DNA of 50,746 nt, taken from contig NZ_QREM01000009.1 of the NCBI RefSeq assembly GCF_003353015.1, positions 1,359,863 to 1,410,608 on the forward strand, written 5' to 3'. Shown piece after piece: positions 27,766 to 38,300 of the stretch; the stretch's first letter is position 1; the number at the start of each line of letters is the position of its first letter. The notes beneath the pieces were generated by a model. That model saw only the letters and a program-made list of their open reading frames with translations, was not told the origin of the DNA and searched no databases. This stretch comes from Xanthomonas arboricola. GTDB lineage: Bacteria; Pseudomonadota; Gammaproteobacteria; Xanthomonadales; Xanthomonadaceae. A program made the translations under genes and the position numbers.

Positions 27766-30558
27766 TCAAAATTTGTAGGTGAAGTTGGCGTACAACTGTC
27801 GCCCGATCGCGCTGTAGACGCGCGGAAAGTATGGCCACGCAGTATAGGTATCGTCGCGCGGGTGGATCCTATCGAATATGTTCACCACGCTGAGGCCGAG
27901 CGTGGCCTTGTCAGTGATCTGCTTGGCGATGTCCGCGTTCCAGATCACGTACGGCGCCACCCGCCCGGTCTCGGCGTAGTTGGGGCGCGAGCCGTATCGA
28001 TAGCCGTACATGCTGGTCGTCCACTTGCCGACGCTCCAGTTCAGGCGCCAGTTGGCGCGGGTGCGGAACGCCAGGTAATCGACATCGTTCATCACGTCCA
28101 CCGGCTTGGCACCGGCGAACTGCGCCACCTCCATCTTCAGCACGCGGGTGTAGCCGGCCTGAAGGCCCAGCGCGCCCCAGTCGCCGAGGTCGAGGCGGTA
28201 GCGCAGGGTGGCGTCCACGCCGTCGGTGCGCATCAGCGACTGGTTGATCGGGAAGGTCTCGAACGCGGTGATTTGGCCCTCGGCGGTGAGATCGGTGCCA
28301 GGGCTGCGGGTCACCGACTGGATGTAGAACTGACAGGCGGCCGACGCGGTATCGACCGGATTGCCCGCGCGATCACGGCCGAGCAGGCAGTTGGCGTTGT
28401 TCTCCAGTAGGCTCTCGCTGGAGATTGATTCGACCCGCCCTCGCAGTTCGATGCGGTAGTAGTCCGCGCTCAGCGACAGCGCCGGCAGCACGTCCCAGAC
28501 CAAGCCCAGTGTGGTCGAGGTGCCCTTCTCCTCTTCCAGCAGCGGATTGGACGACTGGGTGGAGAAGGTCTGGTATTCGTGCGCGCTCGAACAGGCGACC
28601 GACAGCGGATCCAGCCCGTCGCGGCGGCATAGGTATTCGTCGGTGACGGTGGGGTTGTTGGCGCTGGTGCCTGCGTAGATCCACAACAGGTCCGGCGCGC
28701 GGAAACTGGTGGCATGGCTGCCACGCAGCAGCAGACTGTCGAACGGCCGCCATTCCAGCCCGACCTGCCAGGTGGTGGCGTCGTCGACCGAGGTAATGTC
28801 GTCGTACTTGTCGTAGCGCCCGGCCAGCGTCGCGTTGAGCCGGCTGAAGATCGGCACACGCAGCTCTACGCCGGCGGCGTAGCGGTCGCGCGGGCCGCCG
28901 CCGGGGGTCTGGGTGAGGTTGTAGATGCGCTCGTTGCCGGTGTAGTCCACGGTGGTGCGCGGATCTGGCTGAAGCTCGTACGTCTGCCGCGCCGCCTCCA
29001 GCACAGTGGCGATCTGCAGCATGCCGGCCGGCAGTTCGAACAGGTCGCCGCTGAACACGAACTGCGCCTGGTCGGTGCTGGATTCGCCGCGGCTGACTAC
29101 GTCGGTGGTGAGCTGGTCGTACAGCGCCGCGCTGCCCGGCGCGAACAGCCTGTCGGGATAGAACTGGCGGATCTCGGTGCCGTCCGGGCGATGGCCCAGC
29201 ACCGGACCCATGTAGTAGTCGCGCACCGCGTTGGTGAGGAAGCGCGGCCGATGCGTGGTGATGTCGTAGCGCGACAGCGACACGCTCGCATCCCAGTCGA
29301 AGCGGCCGTCGAACAGCTTGCCGCGCACGCCTGAGTTGAGGTTCCAAGACGTCTCGTCGTACTCGATGTTCTTGATCCCACCCACTTCCGAAGGCAGGAA
29401 GATGCGCTGCGCGGTGACCAGGCCCAGGGCCGGGTCGTAGACGGTGAACGCGCCTTCGCCGATGTAGTAGTGGGTCTGGCTGGAGCTTTCGTCCTTGGAA
29501 CGGTTGGCCAGCACCTGCGCGTAGCCGGTGACGCTGTCGCTGAAATCGAAACTGCCGGACAGGTAGCCCGAGGTCTTGCCGTAGCCATTCTGCACCGAGC
29601 GGCCTTCGTAGTAGCCGAACGCCCCGCAGCGGTTTGGCGCGGCCAGGTTGTCGGAGGTCTTGTACGGCACGAACGACGGGTTGGTCGCCGCGCAGGTCGC
29701 GTCCAGCGCGCTGGCCGAAGTCGACAACGCGCCGCCGCTCGGCCAGAGATAAGTGTTGCCGCGGCGCAGGTAGATGCCGGAGATCGAGGCATTGGGGCTG
29801 ACCGGGTCGGCCTTGTTGTCGGGATGGTCGTAGTACGAATCCAGGAAGTCGCGCTGGCGGGCAACGATCGCTTCGCGGCCAAGCCTTTCGAACGCATAGG
29901 TCAGGCTCCAGCGGTCGCCGGTGCGCCCGCCGCTCCATTGCAGCTGGCCGGTATCGCCGCCGCCGCGCGTGGTTGTGCCGCCACGCAGGCGCAGCGTGTT
30001 GCCGCTGAAATCGCGCTTGGTGATGATGTTGACCACGCCGGCCACCGCATCGGAGCCGTAGATCGCCGAGGCGCCGCCACTCATCACCTCGATGCGCTCT
30101 ACCGCTGCGGCCGGGATGCTGCCCAGGCTGACCGCGGTGCCGTTGGCGCCGTAGGACTGCGGATAATCGGCCATGCGCTTGCCGTTGAGCAGGATCAGCT
30201 GATAGCCCGGGCCCAGGCCACGCAGGTTGAGATACTGGCCGTTGGGCGAACTGCCTGTCTGGTCGCTTTCGTTGAAGGCACTGCCACTGAACTGGGTCAG
30301 CGTACCGAGGGATTCCCACACGGTGCTGAAGCCCTGCTTGCGGATGTCCTCGGCAGTGATGACGGCCACCGGCGCCGGACCCTCCACCTGCGCACGCGCG
30401 ATGCGCGAGCCGGTGACGGTGATCGTGTCCAGCTGGCGCGTGGCGGTTGACGTTTCCTGCGCCGCTGCAGGAAACGACGGCGCCGCTCCCGCCAGCAGCA
30501 CAAGCGCCAGGCGCGACGGTCGTAGGTGAAAGCTGGGATGTACGACTCGGACGGACAT
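27766..30558 (-). CDS. TonB-dependent outer-membrane receptor
   Basis: The product is 930 residues from ATG 30558, with AGGG about 10 nt upstream. A signal peptide ends near SFPAAAQE; a TonB-box-like ITVTGSRI is at residues 46-53; the plug has TAEDIRKQGFSTVWESLG, VERIEVMSGGASAIYGSDA and VAGVVNIITKRD. The barrel ends in Phe (YANFTYKF). The substrate is not predictable. It is the second receptor of this general type in the window and lies between leuA and leuB on the opposite strand to the ilv operon, with no regulator beside it. Confidence 0.95.
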   Translation of the reverse strand: MSVRVVHPSFHLRPSRLALVLLAGAAPSFPAAAQETSTATRQLDTITVTGSRIARAQVEGPAPVAVITAEDIRKQGFSTVWESLGTLTQFSGSAFNESDQTGSSPNGQYLNLRGLGPGYQLILLNGKRMADYPQSYGANGTAVSLGSIPAAAVERIEVMSGGASAIYGSDAVAGVVNIITKRDFSGNTLRLRGGTTTRGGGDTGQLQWSGGRTGDRWSLTYAFERLGREAIVARQRDFLDSYYDHPDNKADPVSPNASISGIYLRRGNTYLWPSGGALSTSASALDATCAATNPSFVPYKTSDNLAAPNRCGAFGYYEGRSVQNGYGKTSGYLSGSFDFSDSVTGYAQVLANRSKDESSSQTHYYIGEGAFTVYDPALGLVTAQRIFLPSEVGGIKNIEYDETSWNLNSGVRGKLFDGRFDWDASVSLSRYDITTHRPRFLTNAVRDYYMGPVLGHRPDGTEIRQFYPDRLFAPGSAALYDQLTTDVVSRGESSTDQAQFVFSGDLFELPAGMLQIATVLEAARQTYELQPDPRTTVDYTGNERIYNLTQTPGGGPRDRYAAGVELRVPIFSRLNATLAGRYDKYDDITSVDDATTWQVGLEWRPFDSLLLRGSHATSFRAPDLLWIYAGTSANNPTVTDEYLCRRDGLDPLSVACSSAHEYQTFSTQSSNPLLEEEKGTSTTLGLVWDVLPALSLSADYYRIELRGRVESISSESLLENNANCLLGRDRAGNPVDTASAACQFYIQSVTRSPGTDLTAEGQITAFETFPINQSLMRTDGVDATLRYRLDLGDWGALGLQAGYTRVLKMEVAQFAGAKPVDVMNDVDYLAFRTRANWRLNWSVGKWTTSMYGYRYGSRPNYAETGRVAPYVIWNADIAKQITDKATLGLSVVNIFDRIHPRDDTYTAWPYFPRVYSAIGRQLYANFTYKF

Positions 30559-31013
30559 GCAGATCTACCCTGCAAACGACGGGTTAACGATGACGATGAC
30601 ACGCGAGTCGACGCGCTGCCGGCATACGACGGCAGGCCCAATGCCTACACGCCCACACCATCGCACACCGCAGCGACTGGGTGACCGTGCCGAACGAATT
30701 TTTGTGTCGATTGCGATGTCTGGAGATAACAGTCTCTCGTGGAGACCACGCCGGAGGCTACCGGCCGGGACGACTGCGACACTCCAGCACTATCTGCCCG
30801 GACACGCTGCACGTCCGTCCAGGCAGGCCACATAAGCGGCCATGCCAACATGCGCTCAGACACCGCCGGTGGTTATCGACGGCAGGTAGATAAACGGGGA
30901 GTTTGGCTGGCTGATCATGCTCGGGAAGCATTCAACCAGCCAAACAAAGTGGCCAGCGTCCAGCACCATGACAGCCCCACTGGAGCCGCATGACTCAAGG
31001 AGGCAAGCGCTTT
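30559..31013. other. Intergenic region between leuB and the TonB receptor
   Basis: These 455 bp hold the receptor's promoter (-) and the leuB 3' end. The only strong structure is the hairpin at 30901-30945, listed separately. GTCTC/GAGAC near 30730-30745 forms a small dyad. No protein-like ORF with a ribosome site was seen. Confidence 0.6.
30901..30945 (-). terminator. Long hairpin downstream of leuB
   Basis: GTTTGGCTGG (30901-30910) is the exact complement of CCAGCCAAAC (30936-30945); ATGC/GCAT pairs inside with partial pairing between. It starts 68 nt past the leuB stop on the minus strand. No T-run follows, so it may be a 3'-end stabiliser or a processing site rather than an intrinsic terminator. 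Confidence 0.5.
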
Positions 31014-32087
31014 TCACAGCGCGGCCACCACCGCATCACCCATTGCCACCGTGCCCACCTTGGTGGTGCCTTCGGACCAGATGTCGGCCGTGCGCAATCC
31101 CTGGTCGAGCACCTTGCCGACCGCCTGCTCGATCGCATCTGCTGCAGCAGCCTGCGCGAAGGTGTAGCGCAGCATCATGGCCACCGACAGGATGGTGGCC
31201 AGCGGATTGGCGATGCCCTTGCCGGCGATATCCGGCGCCGAGCCATGACACGGCTCGTACATGCCCTTGCTGTTGGCATCCAGCGAAGCCGAAGGCAGCA
31301 TGCCGATCGAGCCGGTGAGCATCGACGCCTGGTCGGACAGGATGTCGCCGAACATGTTGTCGGTCACGATCACATCGAACTGCTTGGGCGCACGCACCAG
31401 CTGCATCGCCGCGTTGTCCACGTACATGTGCGACAGCGCGATGTCCGGATAGTCCTTGGCCACTTCTTCGACGACGGCACGCCATAGCTGGCTCGATGCC
31501 AGTACGTTGGCCTTGTCGACCGAGCACAGCTTCTTGCCGCGCAGGCGTGCCATCTCGAAGCCGGCCTTGGCGATGCGGCGGATCTCGCTTTCGCTGTAGG
31601 GCAGCGTGTCGTAGGCCTGGCGCTCGCCGTTATCCAGCGTGCGCGTGCCCCGCGGCTGACCGAAATAAATGCCGCCGGTGAGCTCGCGCAGGATCAACAG
31701 ATCCAGCCCGGACACCACCTCCGGCTTGAGCGTGGAGGCCTCGGCCAGCTGCGGATACAGCAGCGCCGGGCGCAGATTGGCGAACAATCCGAGCTGCGAG
31801 CGGATCTTGAGCAGGCCGCGCTCCGGGCGCAGCGCCGGATCGATGCTGTCCCATTGCGGGCCACCCACCGCGCCCAGCAGCACCGCATCGGCGGCGCGTG
31901 CGCGCTCCAGCGTTTCGTCGGCCAGCGGGCTGCCGTACTTGTCGTAGGCCGCGCCGCCCAGTTCGTCGTACACCAGGCCGAAGCCCAGTCCGTGCTGCGC
32001 ATCGATGCGCGTCAGCACCTTGACCGCTTCGGCCATGATCTCCGGGCCAATGCCGTCGCCGGGAAGAATCAGAATCTGCTTGCTCAT
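31014..32087 (-). CDS. leuB: 3-isopropylmalate dehydrogenase
   Basis: The product is 357 residues from ATG 32087 with GAGGA upstream. It oxidises and decarboxylates 3-isopropylmalate to 2-oxoisocaproate with NAD+, the third step of the leucine branch. Conserved segments are [26 protein letters not shown], the catalytic Lys in [29 protein letters not shown] and the NAD-binding [18 protein letters not shown]. It is the last gene of leuC-leuD-leuB, 75 bp after leuD. Confidence 0.97.
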   Translation of the reverse strand: MSKQILILPGDGIGPEIMAEAVKVLTRIDAQHGLGFGLVYDELGGAAYDKYGSPLADETLERARAADAVLLGAVGGPQWDSIDPALRPERGLLKIRSQLGLFANLRPALLYPQLAEASTLKPEVVSGLDLLILRELTGGIYFGQPRGTRTLDNGERQAYDTLPYSESEIRRIAKAGFEMARLRGKKLCSVDKANVLASSQLWRAVVEEVAKDYPDIALSHMYVDNAAMQLVRAPKQFDVIVTDNMFGDILSDQASMLTGSIGMLPSASLDANSKGMYEPCHGSAPDIAGKGIANPLATILSVAMMLRYTFAQAAAADAIEQAVGKVLDQGLRTADIWSEGTTKVGTVAMGDAVVAAL

Positions 32088-32162
32088 GCAATCCTCGTCA
32101 GTGAAATCAACACAGCGCAGCACGTCCTGACGCAACCGGGGCGTTGGTACGTGCCGGCGGAA

Positions 32163-32810
32163 TTACTGCAGCGCGCCGAACAGCCACGGTTGACGCGCGC
32201 GATGCCCTTGCTCGAAGCGGCCGATCGCATCGGCGTCCTGCAGGGTCAGGCCGATATCGTCCAGCCCGTTGAGCAGGCAGTGCTTGCGGAACGCATCGAT
32301 CTCGAAGCCGTATTCCACGCCATCGGGGCGGCGCACGCGCTGTGCGGCCAGATCCACGGTGAGTCGGTAGCCCTCGGTGGCCAGGCATTGCGCGAACAAA
32401 GCGTCCACTTCCGCTTCGGCCAGCACGATCGGCAGCAGGCCGTTCTTGAAACTGTTGTTGAAGAAGATGTCGGCAAAGCTGGGCGCGATCACCGCACGGA
32501 AGCCGTATTCGTCCAGCGCCCACGGCGCGTGCTCGCGCGAGGAACCGCAACCGAAGTTCTCGCGCGCCAGCAGCACGCTGGCGCCCTGATAGCGCGGGAA
32601 ATTGAGCACGAACTCCGGGTTGAGCGGGCGCTGGCTGTTGTCGCGGCCGGGCTCGCCGATATCCAGATACCGCCATTCGTCGAACAGGTTCGGCCCGAAG
32701 CCGGTGCGCTTGATCGACTTGAGGAATTGCTTGGGAATGATCTGGTCGGTATCGACATTGGCGCGATCCAGCGGCGCCACCAGTCCGGTGTGTTGGGTGA
32801 AAGGGGTCAT
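32163..32810 (-). CDS. leuD: 3-isopropylmalate dehydratase small subunit
   Basis: The product is 215 residues. With LeuC it isomerises 2- to 3-isopropylmalate. The conserved swivel-domain segments [30 protein letters not shown] and [16 protein letters not shown] are complete. No Shine-Dalgarno sequence is visible before ATG 32810, because the upstream gap is filled by a heptad repeat element. Translation may depend on ribosomes arriving from leuC or on an unstructured start. Confidence 0.96.
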   Translation of the reverse strand: MTPFTQHTGLVAPLDRANVDTDQIIPKQFLKSIKRTGFGPNLFDEWRYLDIGEPGRDNSQRPLNPEFVLNFPRYQGASVLLARENFGCGSSREHAPWALDEYGFRAVIAPSFADIFFNNSFKNGLLPIVLAEAEVDALFAQCLATEGYRLTVDLAAQRVRRPDGVEYGFEIDAFRKHCLLNGLDDIGLTLQDADAIGRFEQGHRARQPWLFGALQ

Positions 32811-32819
32811 TGGGAGGCC

Positions 32820-32906
32820 GGGATTGGGGATTGGGGATTGGGGATTCGAAAAGGCTGGGGATGGCGGAGCGCTTTTTACGAATCCCGAATCCCTATTCCC
32901 GAATCT
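32820..32906. repeat. Heptad inverted-repeat element at the leuC-leuD junction
   Basis: Four tandem heptads GGGATTG, GGGATTG, GGGATTG and GGGATTC (32820-32847) face four opposite-orientation heptads CGAATCC, CGAATCC, CTATTCC and CGAATCT (32879-32906) across a 31-nt spacer. The arms are largely complementary and would form a long hairpin in the leu mRNA. The right arm is read as the last codons of leuC. Repeats of this kind are dispersed in Xanthomonas genomes (recollection, not searched). Confidence 0.8.
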
Positions 32907-34324
32907 CCAAGGTCACGCACATCGACAAAATGCCCGCTGACCGCCGCCGCTGCGGCCATTGCCGGGCTGACCAGATGGGTGCGGCCGCCGGCGCCCTGGC
33001 GGCCTTCGAAGTTGCGGTTGGAGGTGGAGGCGCAATGCTCGCCGCTGCCCAGCTTGTCCGGATTCATGGCCAGGCACATCGAGCACCCCGGCTCGCGCCA
33101 TTCGAACCCGGCCTCCAGGAACACCTTGTCCAGGCCTTCGGCTTCGGCCTGCGCCTTGACCAGGCCCGAGCCCGGCACCACCAGCGCCTGCTTGATGGTG
33201 GAAGCCACCTTGCGGCCCCTGGCCACCGCGGCGGCCGCGCGCAGGTCCTCGATGCGCGAGTTGGTGCACGAGCCGATGAACACGCGATCCAGGCGGATCT
33301 CGGTGATCGGCTGGTTTGCCCGCAGGCCCATGTACTTCAGCGCGCGCTCGATCGAGTCGCGCCGGGTCGGGTCCTGTTCGGTGGCCGGGTCCGGCACCTG
33401 CTGGTCCACCGCCAGCACCATTTCCGGCGAGGTGCCCCAGCTGACCTGCGGCTTGATGTCTTCGGCACGCAGCTCCACCACGGTGTCGAAGTGCGCGTCC
33501 GCATCGGAGACCAGCGTGCGCCACAGTGCAACGGCAGCCTCCCAGTCGGCCCCCCTGGGCGCGAACGGGCGGCCCTGCACGTAGGCAATGGTCTTTTCGT
33601 CCACCGCCACCATGCCCACGCGCGCACCGGCTTCGATGGACATGTTGCAGATGGTCATGCGCCCTTCCATCGACAGGTCGCGGATCGCGCTGCCGGCAAA
33701 TTCCAGCGCATGGCCGTTGCCACCGGCGGTGCCGATCCTGCCGATCACCGCCAGCACGATGTCCTTGGCGGTCACCCCGAACGGCAGCGTGCCTTCCACC
33801 CGCACCTGCATGTTCTTCATCTTCTTGGCGATCAGGCATTGCGTGGCCAGCACATGCTCGACCTCGGAGGTGCCGATGCCGTGCGCCAGCGCGCCGAACG
33901 CGCCATGCGTGGAGGTGTGCGAATCGCCGCAGACCACGGTCATGCCCGGCAAGGTGGCGCCCTGCTCCGGGCCGACCACATGCACGATGCCCTGGCGCGC
34001 ATCGTTCATCTTGAACTCGAGGATGCCGAAGTCGTCGCAGTTCTCGTCCAGGGTCTGCACCTGCAGGCGCGAGACTTCGTCGGAGATCGACTCCAGCCCG
34101 CCCTGGCGCTCGGCCCGCGTGGTTGGCACGTTGTGATCGGGCGTGGCGATGTTGGCATCGATGCGCCACGGCTTGCGCCCGGCCAGGCGCAGGCCTTCGA
34201 ACGCCTGCGGCGAGGTCACTTCATGCAGGATGTGGCGGTCGATGTAGATCAGCGACGAACCATCGTCGCGGCGCGTGACCTCGTGCAGGTCCCACAGCTT
34301 GTCGTACAGCGTCTTGGCAGTCAT
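32876..34324 (-). CDS. leuC: 3-isopropylmalate dehydratase large subunit
   Basis: The product is 482 residues, an aconitase-family subunit with a 4Fe-4S cluster. The three cluster ligands are Cys353 (IGSCTNSR), Cys414 and Cys417 (GCSMC). Other conserved segments are [34 protein letters not shown] and the N-terminal KLWDLHEV. The family normally ends soon after GHFVDVR; here the extra tail [10 protein letters not shown] is encoded by the right arm of the heptad repeat, and the stop codon lies just beyond it. It is the first gene of leuCDB and is divergent from a LysR-type regulator. Confidence 0.96.
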   Translation of the reverse strand: MTAKTLYDKLWDLHEVTRRDDGSSLIYIDRHILHEVTSPQAFEGLRLAGRKPWRIDANIATPDHNVPTTRAERQGGLESISDEVSRLQVQTLDENCDDFGILEFKMNDARQGIVHVVGPEQGATLPGMTVVCGDSHTSTHGAFGALAHGIGTSEVEHVLATQCLIAKKMKNMQVRVEGTLPFGVTAKDIVLAVIGRIGTAGGNGHALEFAGSAIRDLSMEGRMTICNMSIEAGARVGMVAVDEKTIAYVQGRPFAPRGADWEAAVALWRTLVSDADAHFDTVVELRAEDIKPQVSWGTSPEMVLAVDQQVPDPATEQDPTRRDSIERALKYMGLRANQPITEIRLDRVFIGSCTNSRIEDLRAAAAVARGRKVASTIKQALVVPGSGLVKAQAEAEGLDKVFLEAGFEWREPGCSMCLAMNPDKLGSGEHCASTSNRNFEGRQGAGGRTHLVSPAMAAAAAVSGHFVDVRDLGDSGIGIRDS

Positions 34325-34400
34325 TGCGGCGATCCGGTTGGCGGATGGTGGGAGTGCCCACCTGGCTGCATTCGATGCTAGGAGCTTGCCTTCGATAACG

Positions 34401-34435
34401 CAAATTCATATTGTTTATTCAACAAATGAAATTTG
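34401..34435. promoter_or_regulatory. Nested palindrome between leuC and the LysR gene (operator candidate)
   Basis: A perfect TTGTT-N5-AACAA palindrome (34411-34425) is flanked by CAAATTCAT (34401-34409) and ATGAAATTTG (34426-34435), which are complementary apart from one extra base. The block is AT-rich within GC-rich DNA and lies in the 120-bp divergent promoter region, as expected for a LysR-type binding site controlling both directions. Confidence 0.7.
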
Positions 34436-34444
34436 GGAATGGCA

Positions 34445-35329
34445 ATGGACCTGGCAAGCCTCAGCGCCTTCGTGGCGATTGCCGAAAGCGGCAGCTTCTC
34501 GGCCGCCGGCGAGACCCTGCACCTGACCCAGCCGGCGGTGAGCAAACGCATCGCCCTGCTGGAAGGGCAGCTGTCGGCGCGATTGTTCGACCGCCTGGGC
34601 CGCCAGGTAGTGCTGACCGAGGCCGGCCAGGCCTTGCTGCCGCGCGCGCAACGCATCCTGGCCGAGCTGCAGGACACCCGCCGCGTGCTGGAGCATCTTG
34701 GCGCAGCGGTCGGCGGGCGGCTGAGCCTGGCCACCAGCCATCATGTCGGCCTGCATCGCCTGCCCGCCCTGCTGCGCCGCTTCGCTGCGGAGCATCCTCA
34801 CGCAGCGCTGGACATCCAGTTCCTGGATTCGGAGCTGGCCTATGCCGCGGTGCTGCGCGGCGAGGTGGAGCTGGCGGTCACCACGCTGGCACCGGACACG
34901 CGTGCGCCGCTGCGCGCGCAACCGATCTGGCATGACCGCCTGCAGTTCGTGGTGGCGCCCGATCACCCGCTGGCGGCATTGCGCGCGGTGTCGCTGGAAG
35001 ATGTGGTGGCGCATCCGGCGGTGCTGCCGGACCCGGGCACGTTCACCCATCGCATCGTCGCCGGCCTGTTTGCCGAACGCGCCCTGGTGCCGAGCCTGCG
35101 CATGACCACCAACTATCTGGAGACGATCAAGATGCTGGTGTCGGTCGGCCTTGCGTGGAGCGTCTTGCCGGAACGCATGATCGATCACCAGATCGTGGCG
35201 CTACCCTTGCCCGATGTGGCGCTGTCGCGCGAGCTGGGCTGCGTGACCCATGGCGGGCGCACCTTGTCGCGCGCCGCGCAGGCCTTTGTCGCCTTGTTGA
35301 ATGCCCAGGCGGACCACGTGCAGGAGTGA
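34445..35329 (+). CDS. LysR-type regulator, candidate activator of leuCDB
   Basis: The product is 294 residues from ATG 34445 with GGGA upstream; ATG 34439 is an alternative. The N-terminal helix-turn-helix (FVAIAESGSFSAAGETLHLT, QPAVSKRIALLE) is followed by the LysR linker helix. Residues of about 90-290 form the two-lobed effector domain (LSLATSHHVGLHRLPALLR; MLVSVGLAWSVLPERMI). It is divergent from leuC, the classic arrangement for a LysR protein that controls its neighbour; in other bacteria such regulators respond to leucine-pathway intermediates. Both the target and the effector are inferred from position. Confidence 0.9.
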   Translation: MDLASLSAFVAIAESGSFSAAGETLHLTQPAVSKRIALLEGQLSARLFDRLGRQVVLTEAGQALLPRAQRILAELQDTRRVLEHLGAAVGGRLSLATSHHVGLHRLPALLRRFAAEHPHAALDIQFLDSELAYAAVLRGEVELAVTTLAPDTRAPLRAQPIWHDRLQFVVAPDHPLAALRAVSLEDVVAHPAVLPDPGTFTHRIVAGLFAERALVPSLRMTTNYLETIKMLVSVGLAWSVLPERMIDHQIVALPLPDVALSRELGCVTHGGRTLSRAAQAFVALLNAQADHVQE

Positions 35330-35365
35330 GCGCGGCAGCGCCACGCACCCGGCAACGCGACAGGC

Positions 35366-38300
35366 TTACCGGTCCACCAGGCGGTCGCGCCCCAGCCGCT
35401 TGGCCTGGTACAGGCGGCGGTCTGCCAGTGCCAGCAATTCGCGGCGGCTCGGTGCTTCATCGCTCATCGCCATGCCCATGCTGGCGGTGCAGCGCACCGT
35501 CGCTCCCTGCGCCTCGATGCCGATTGCCGCCAGCCGCCGACGCATGCGCTCGAACAGCGCGCGCGCCTGTGCAACGTCCACGCCCACTGCCGCCAGCAGA
35601 AACTCTTCGCCGCCATGGCGCGCGGCGAAGCACTGCGCCTGATCCTGCTCGCTGAACGCTTCGCCGATCGCGCGCAGCACCGCATCGCCGACCTCATGGC
35701 CGTACTCGTCGTTGATGCGCTTGAAGTGGTCGATATCCATCAGCACCAACGCCAGCGGGGGGCCTCCGGCGCGCGCATCATCGAACCAGTGCTGCAGGAC
35801 ACGCTCGGCCTCGCGCCGATTGGGCAAGGCGGTCAGCACGTCGTGGCTGGCGCGGTATTCGAGCTGGCGCATCAGGGCTTCGCGCTCCTGGCTGGCCTGC
35901 TGCAGCGCGAGGTTCTTGTCGCTCAGCTCGCGGGTGCGCGCGTCGATCACCGTGTTGAGCTGGCGCTGACGACGGCGATAGCTGGCGGTACGCCACAGAT
36001 AAAACCCGTAGATCAGGCCGCACAGCCCGACGATGCCCAGGGCGATCACTTCGCCACGCCGCCACCACGGCGGCGCCAGTGCGATCAGCAGGCTGGATTC
36101 GCCCAACAACGCGGTCTGCCGCCAGTCCACCGGCAGCGACATCGCCTGGACGCGGAAACGGAAACGGCCCGGCGGCAGATTGGTGTAGACCGCCTCGCTG
36201 GCGCTGTCGGCGTCCACCCAGTCCGGGTCGAAGCCTTCCAGCCGGTAGCGGTAGCGCACCTTGTCCGGGCCACGAAAATTCAATCCGGCATAGCCGATGG
36301 CGATGCGCCGGGTCTCGGCACCGAAGCGATGCGGGCCATTGAGCGGCTGCACCATGCCGTCGACCAGCAGCCGCTCGAACACGATCGGCACGCGATGGCC
36401 TTGCAAGGTGCCCACGCGTGCCGGGTCGATCACGCCCAGGCCGGCGGCGGTGGGAAACAGCAACTGCCCGGACCGGGTCATCCAGCCGGCCGGTGCGCTG
36501 CTGCCGTTGCCCTGATTGCCGGGCATGCCGTCGCTGCGATCCACCACTTCCACACTCAACTGCTCGCGCGTGCCGGCATCGATCTGGTCGAAGTTGCTGC
36601 GCGCGATGCGGAACACGCCATGGTTGCTCGACAACCAGAAGTAACCGCGGCCGTCGTCGATCACCCGGAACACCTTGTCGCGCGGCAGCCCGACCCGGTG
36701 GTCGTAGACGCGGAAGGTCTCTCCACTCAGGCGCAGCAGGCCGCGGTCGCTGGCGATCCACAGATCCCCCTTGGCATCGCGCAGGAAATCGAAGGCGTTC
36801 TGCCCGGGAAAATCCTGCTCGCCCAGCCATGCGCGCGTGCTGCCGTTTGCCGACAGCGCGGTCATGCCGCGATCGGTGCCGATCCACACGTTGCCCTGCG
36901 TATCGCGATACAGCACCTGCACCGAGCCATCGGGGACGCCATCGGCGGCGGTGTAGCGGCGTGCCTTGCCATTGCGCCAACGTACCAGCCCGGCAGTGGT
37001 GCCGATCCACAGCGTTTCCCCGTCGGGCAACACCGCGCGCACCGACAGCGACGGCAGGCCCTCGGCCGCGCCGATGCGCGCCAGCACGCGACCTTGCGCG
37101 TCCAGGCGCACCACGCCCTGGCTGTACGTGCCGGCCCAGACCCCGCCATCGCCGGCATCGGCCAGGGCCAGCACCGATTGCTCCAGCACGCGTCCGCCCT
37201 GCTTCGGCACCACCGACACCCGGCTGATCCGATTGTTGCGCCAGCGGTCCAGGCCCACTGCGCTGCCCACCCACACGGTGCCGTCGCCGGTCTGCAACAC
37301 GGTGCGCACGTAGTCCGAAGCCAGGCCGTCCTCGTGGGTGACGCCGTGCGCGGCGCCTTCGGCAATGCGGAACAGGCCGTGCGTGCTGCCGACCCAGATC
37401 AGGCCCTCGGCGTCTTCCAGCAGCGCCGGGCTGGCGACGCCTGAAATGGCGATCTGTTCGTCCGGCGCGTCCGCACCGCCGTGCACCACCAGCGTGCCCG
37501 ACGGCAGGCTCATCCACAGATGCCCACGCCGATCCAGCAGCAGGGCATCCACCCGCTGGCCCTGCCGGAACCGCTGCAGGCCGCCGCCGCGGCTCCACCA
37601 CCACACGCCGTCGTCACCGGCGACCAGCAGGCCGTCCTGACGATCGCTGGCCAGCCGTCGCACCGGTGCGGCGCGCATGCCATGCGCCTTGCCCCAGGCC
37701 TCGGCGGCAGCCCCATCGGGGGGCAGACGATAGAGCCCGACTTCGGTACCCACCCACAGAGCGCCGTCGGTATCGGCCGCCAGCGCGGTGATGCGCGCGC
37801 GCGGCAGGCCGGCCTGGCGACCGACGTCCACCATCCGCCCGTCCGGCTCGATGCGGTACAGCGTCTGCGGCGTGCCTACCCACAACGCGCCATCGGCGCG
37901 TCGCAGCAACGCGCTGACCGCCAGATGCCGCGCCGACGCACCGCCCAGCTGCTGCCAGTTGCCGTCCTGGTAGTGGTAGACCCCGTCGAATGCGGTGCCG
38001 AACAGCATCCCGCCGGTGCTGTCGCGGACCACCACGAATACGCCCCCCAGCTCGACGCCCGGTGTGTTCTGACGGTCATACACGGTGAAGTCGCGGCCGT
38101 TGAAACGCGCCACGCCTTCCCAGGTGCCCAGCCAGATCAGGCCATCGGCCCCCTGCGCCACCGCATGCACCAGGTTGTGCGGCAGGCCGTCGTCCATGCT
38201 CCAGCGCGTGACGGTGTGATACGCGGTATGGGTCGGCAGCTGGGCGCCGGCCGGCCACGCGCCGAACAGCACGCAGGCCAGCACGACCCACCGCCACAGC

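Noticed and set aside
25358..27838. 826-codon open frame antisense to ilvA and leuA
   Set aside because: It crosses two genuine, overlapping genes and has no motif.
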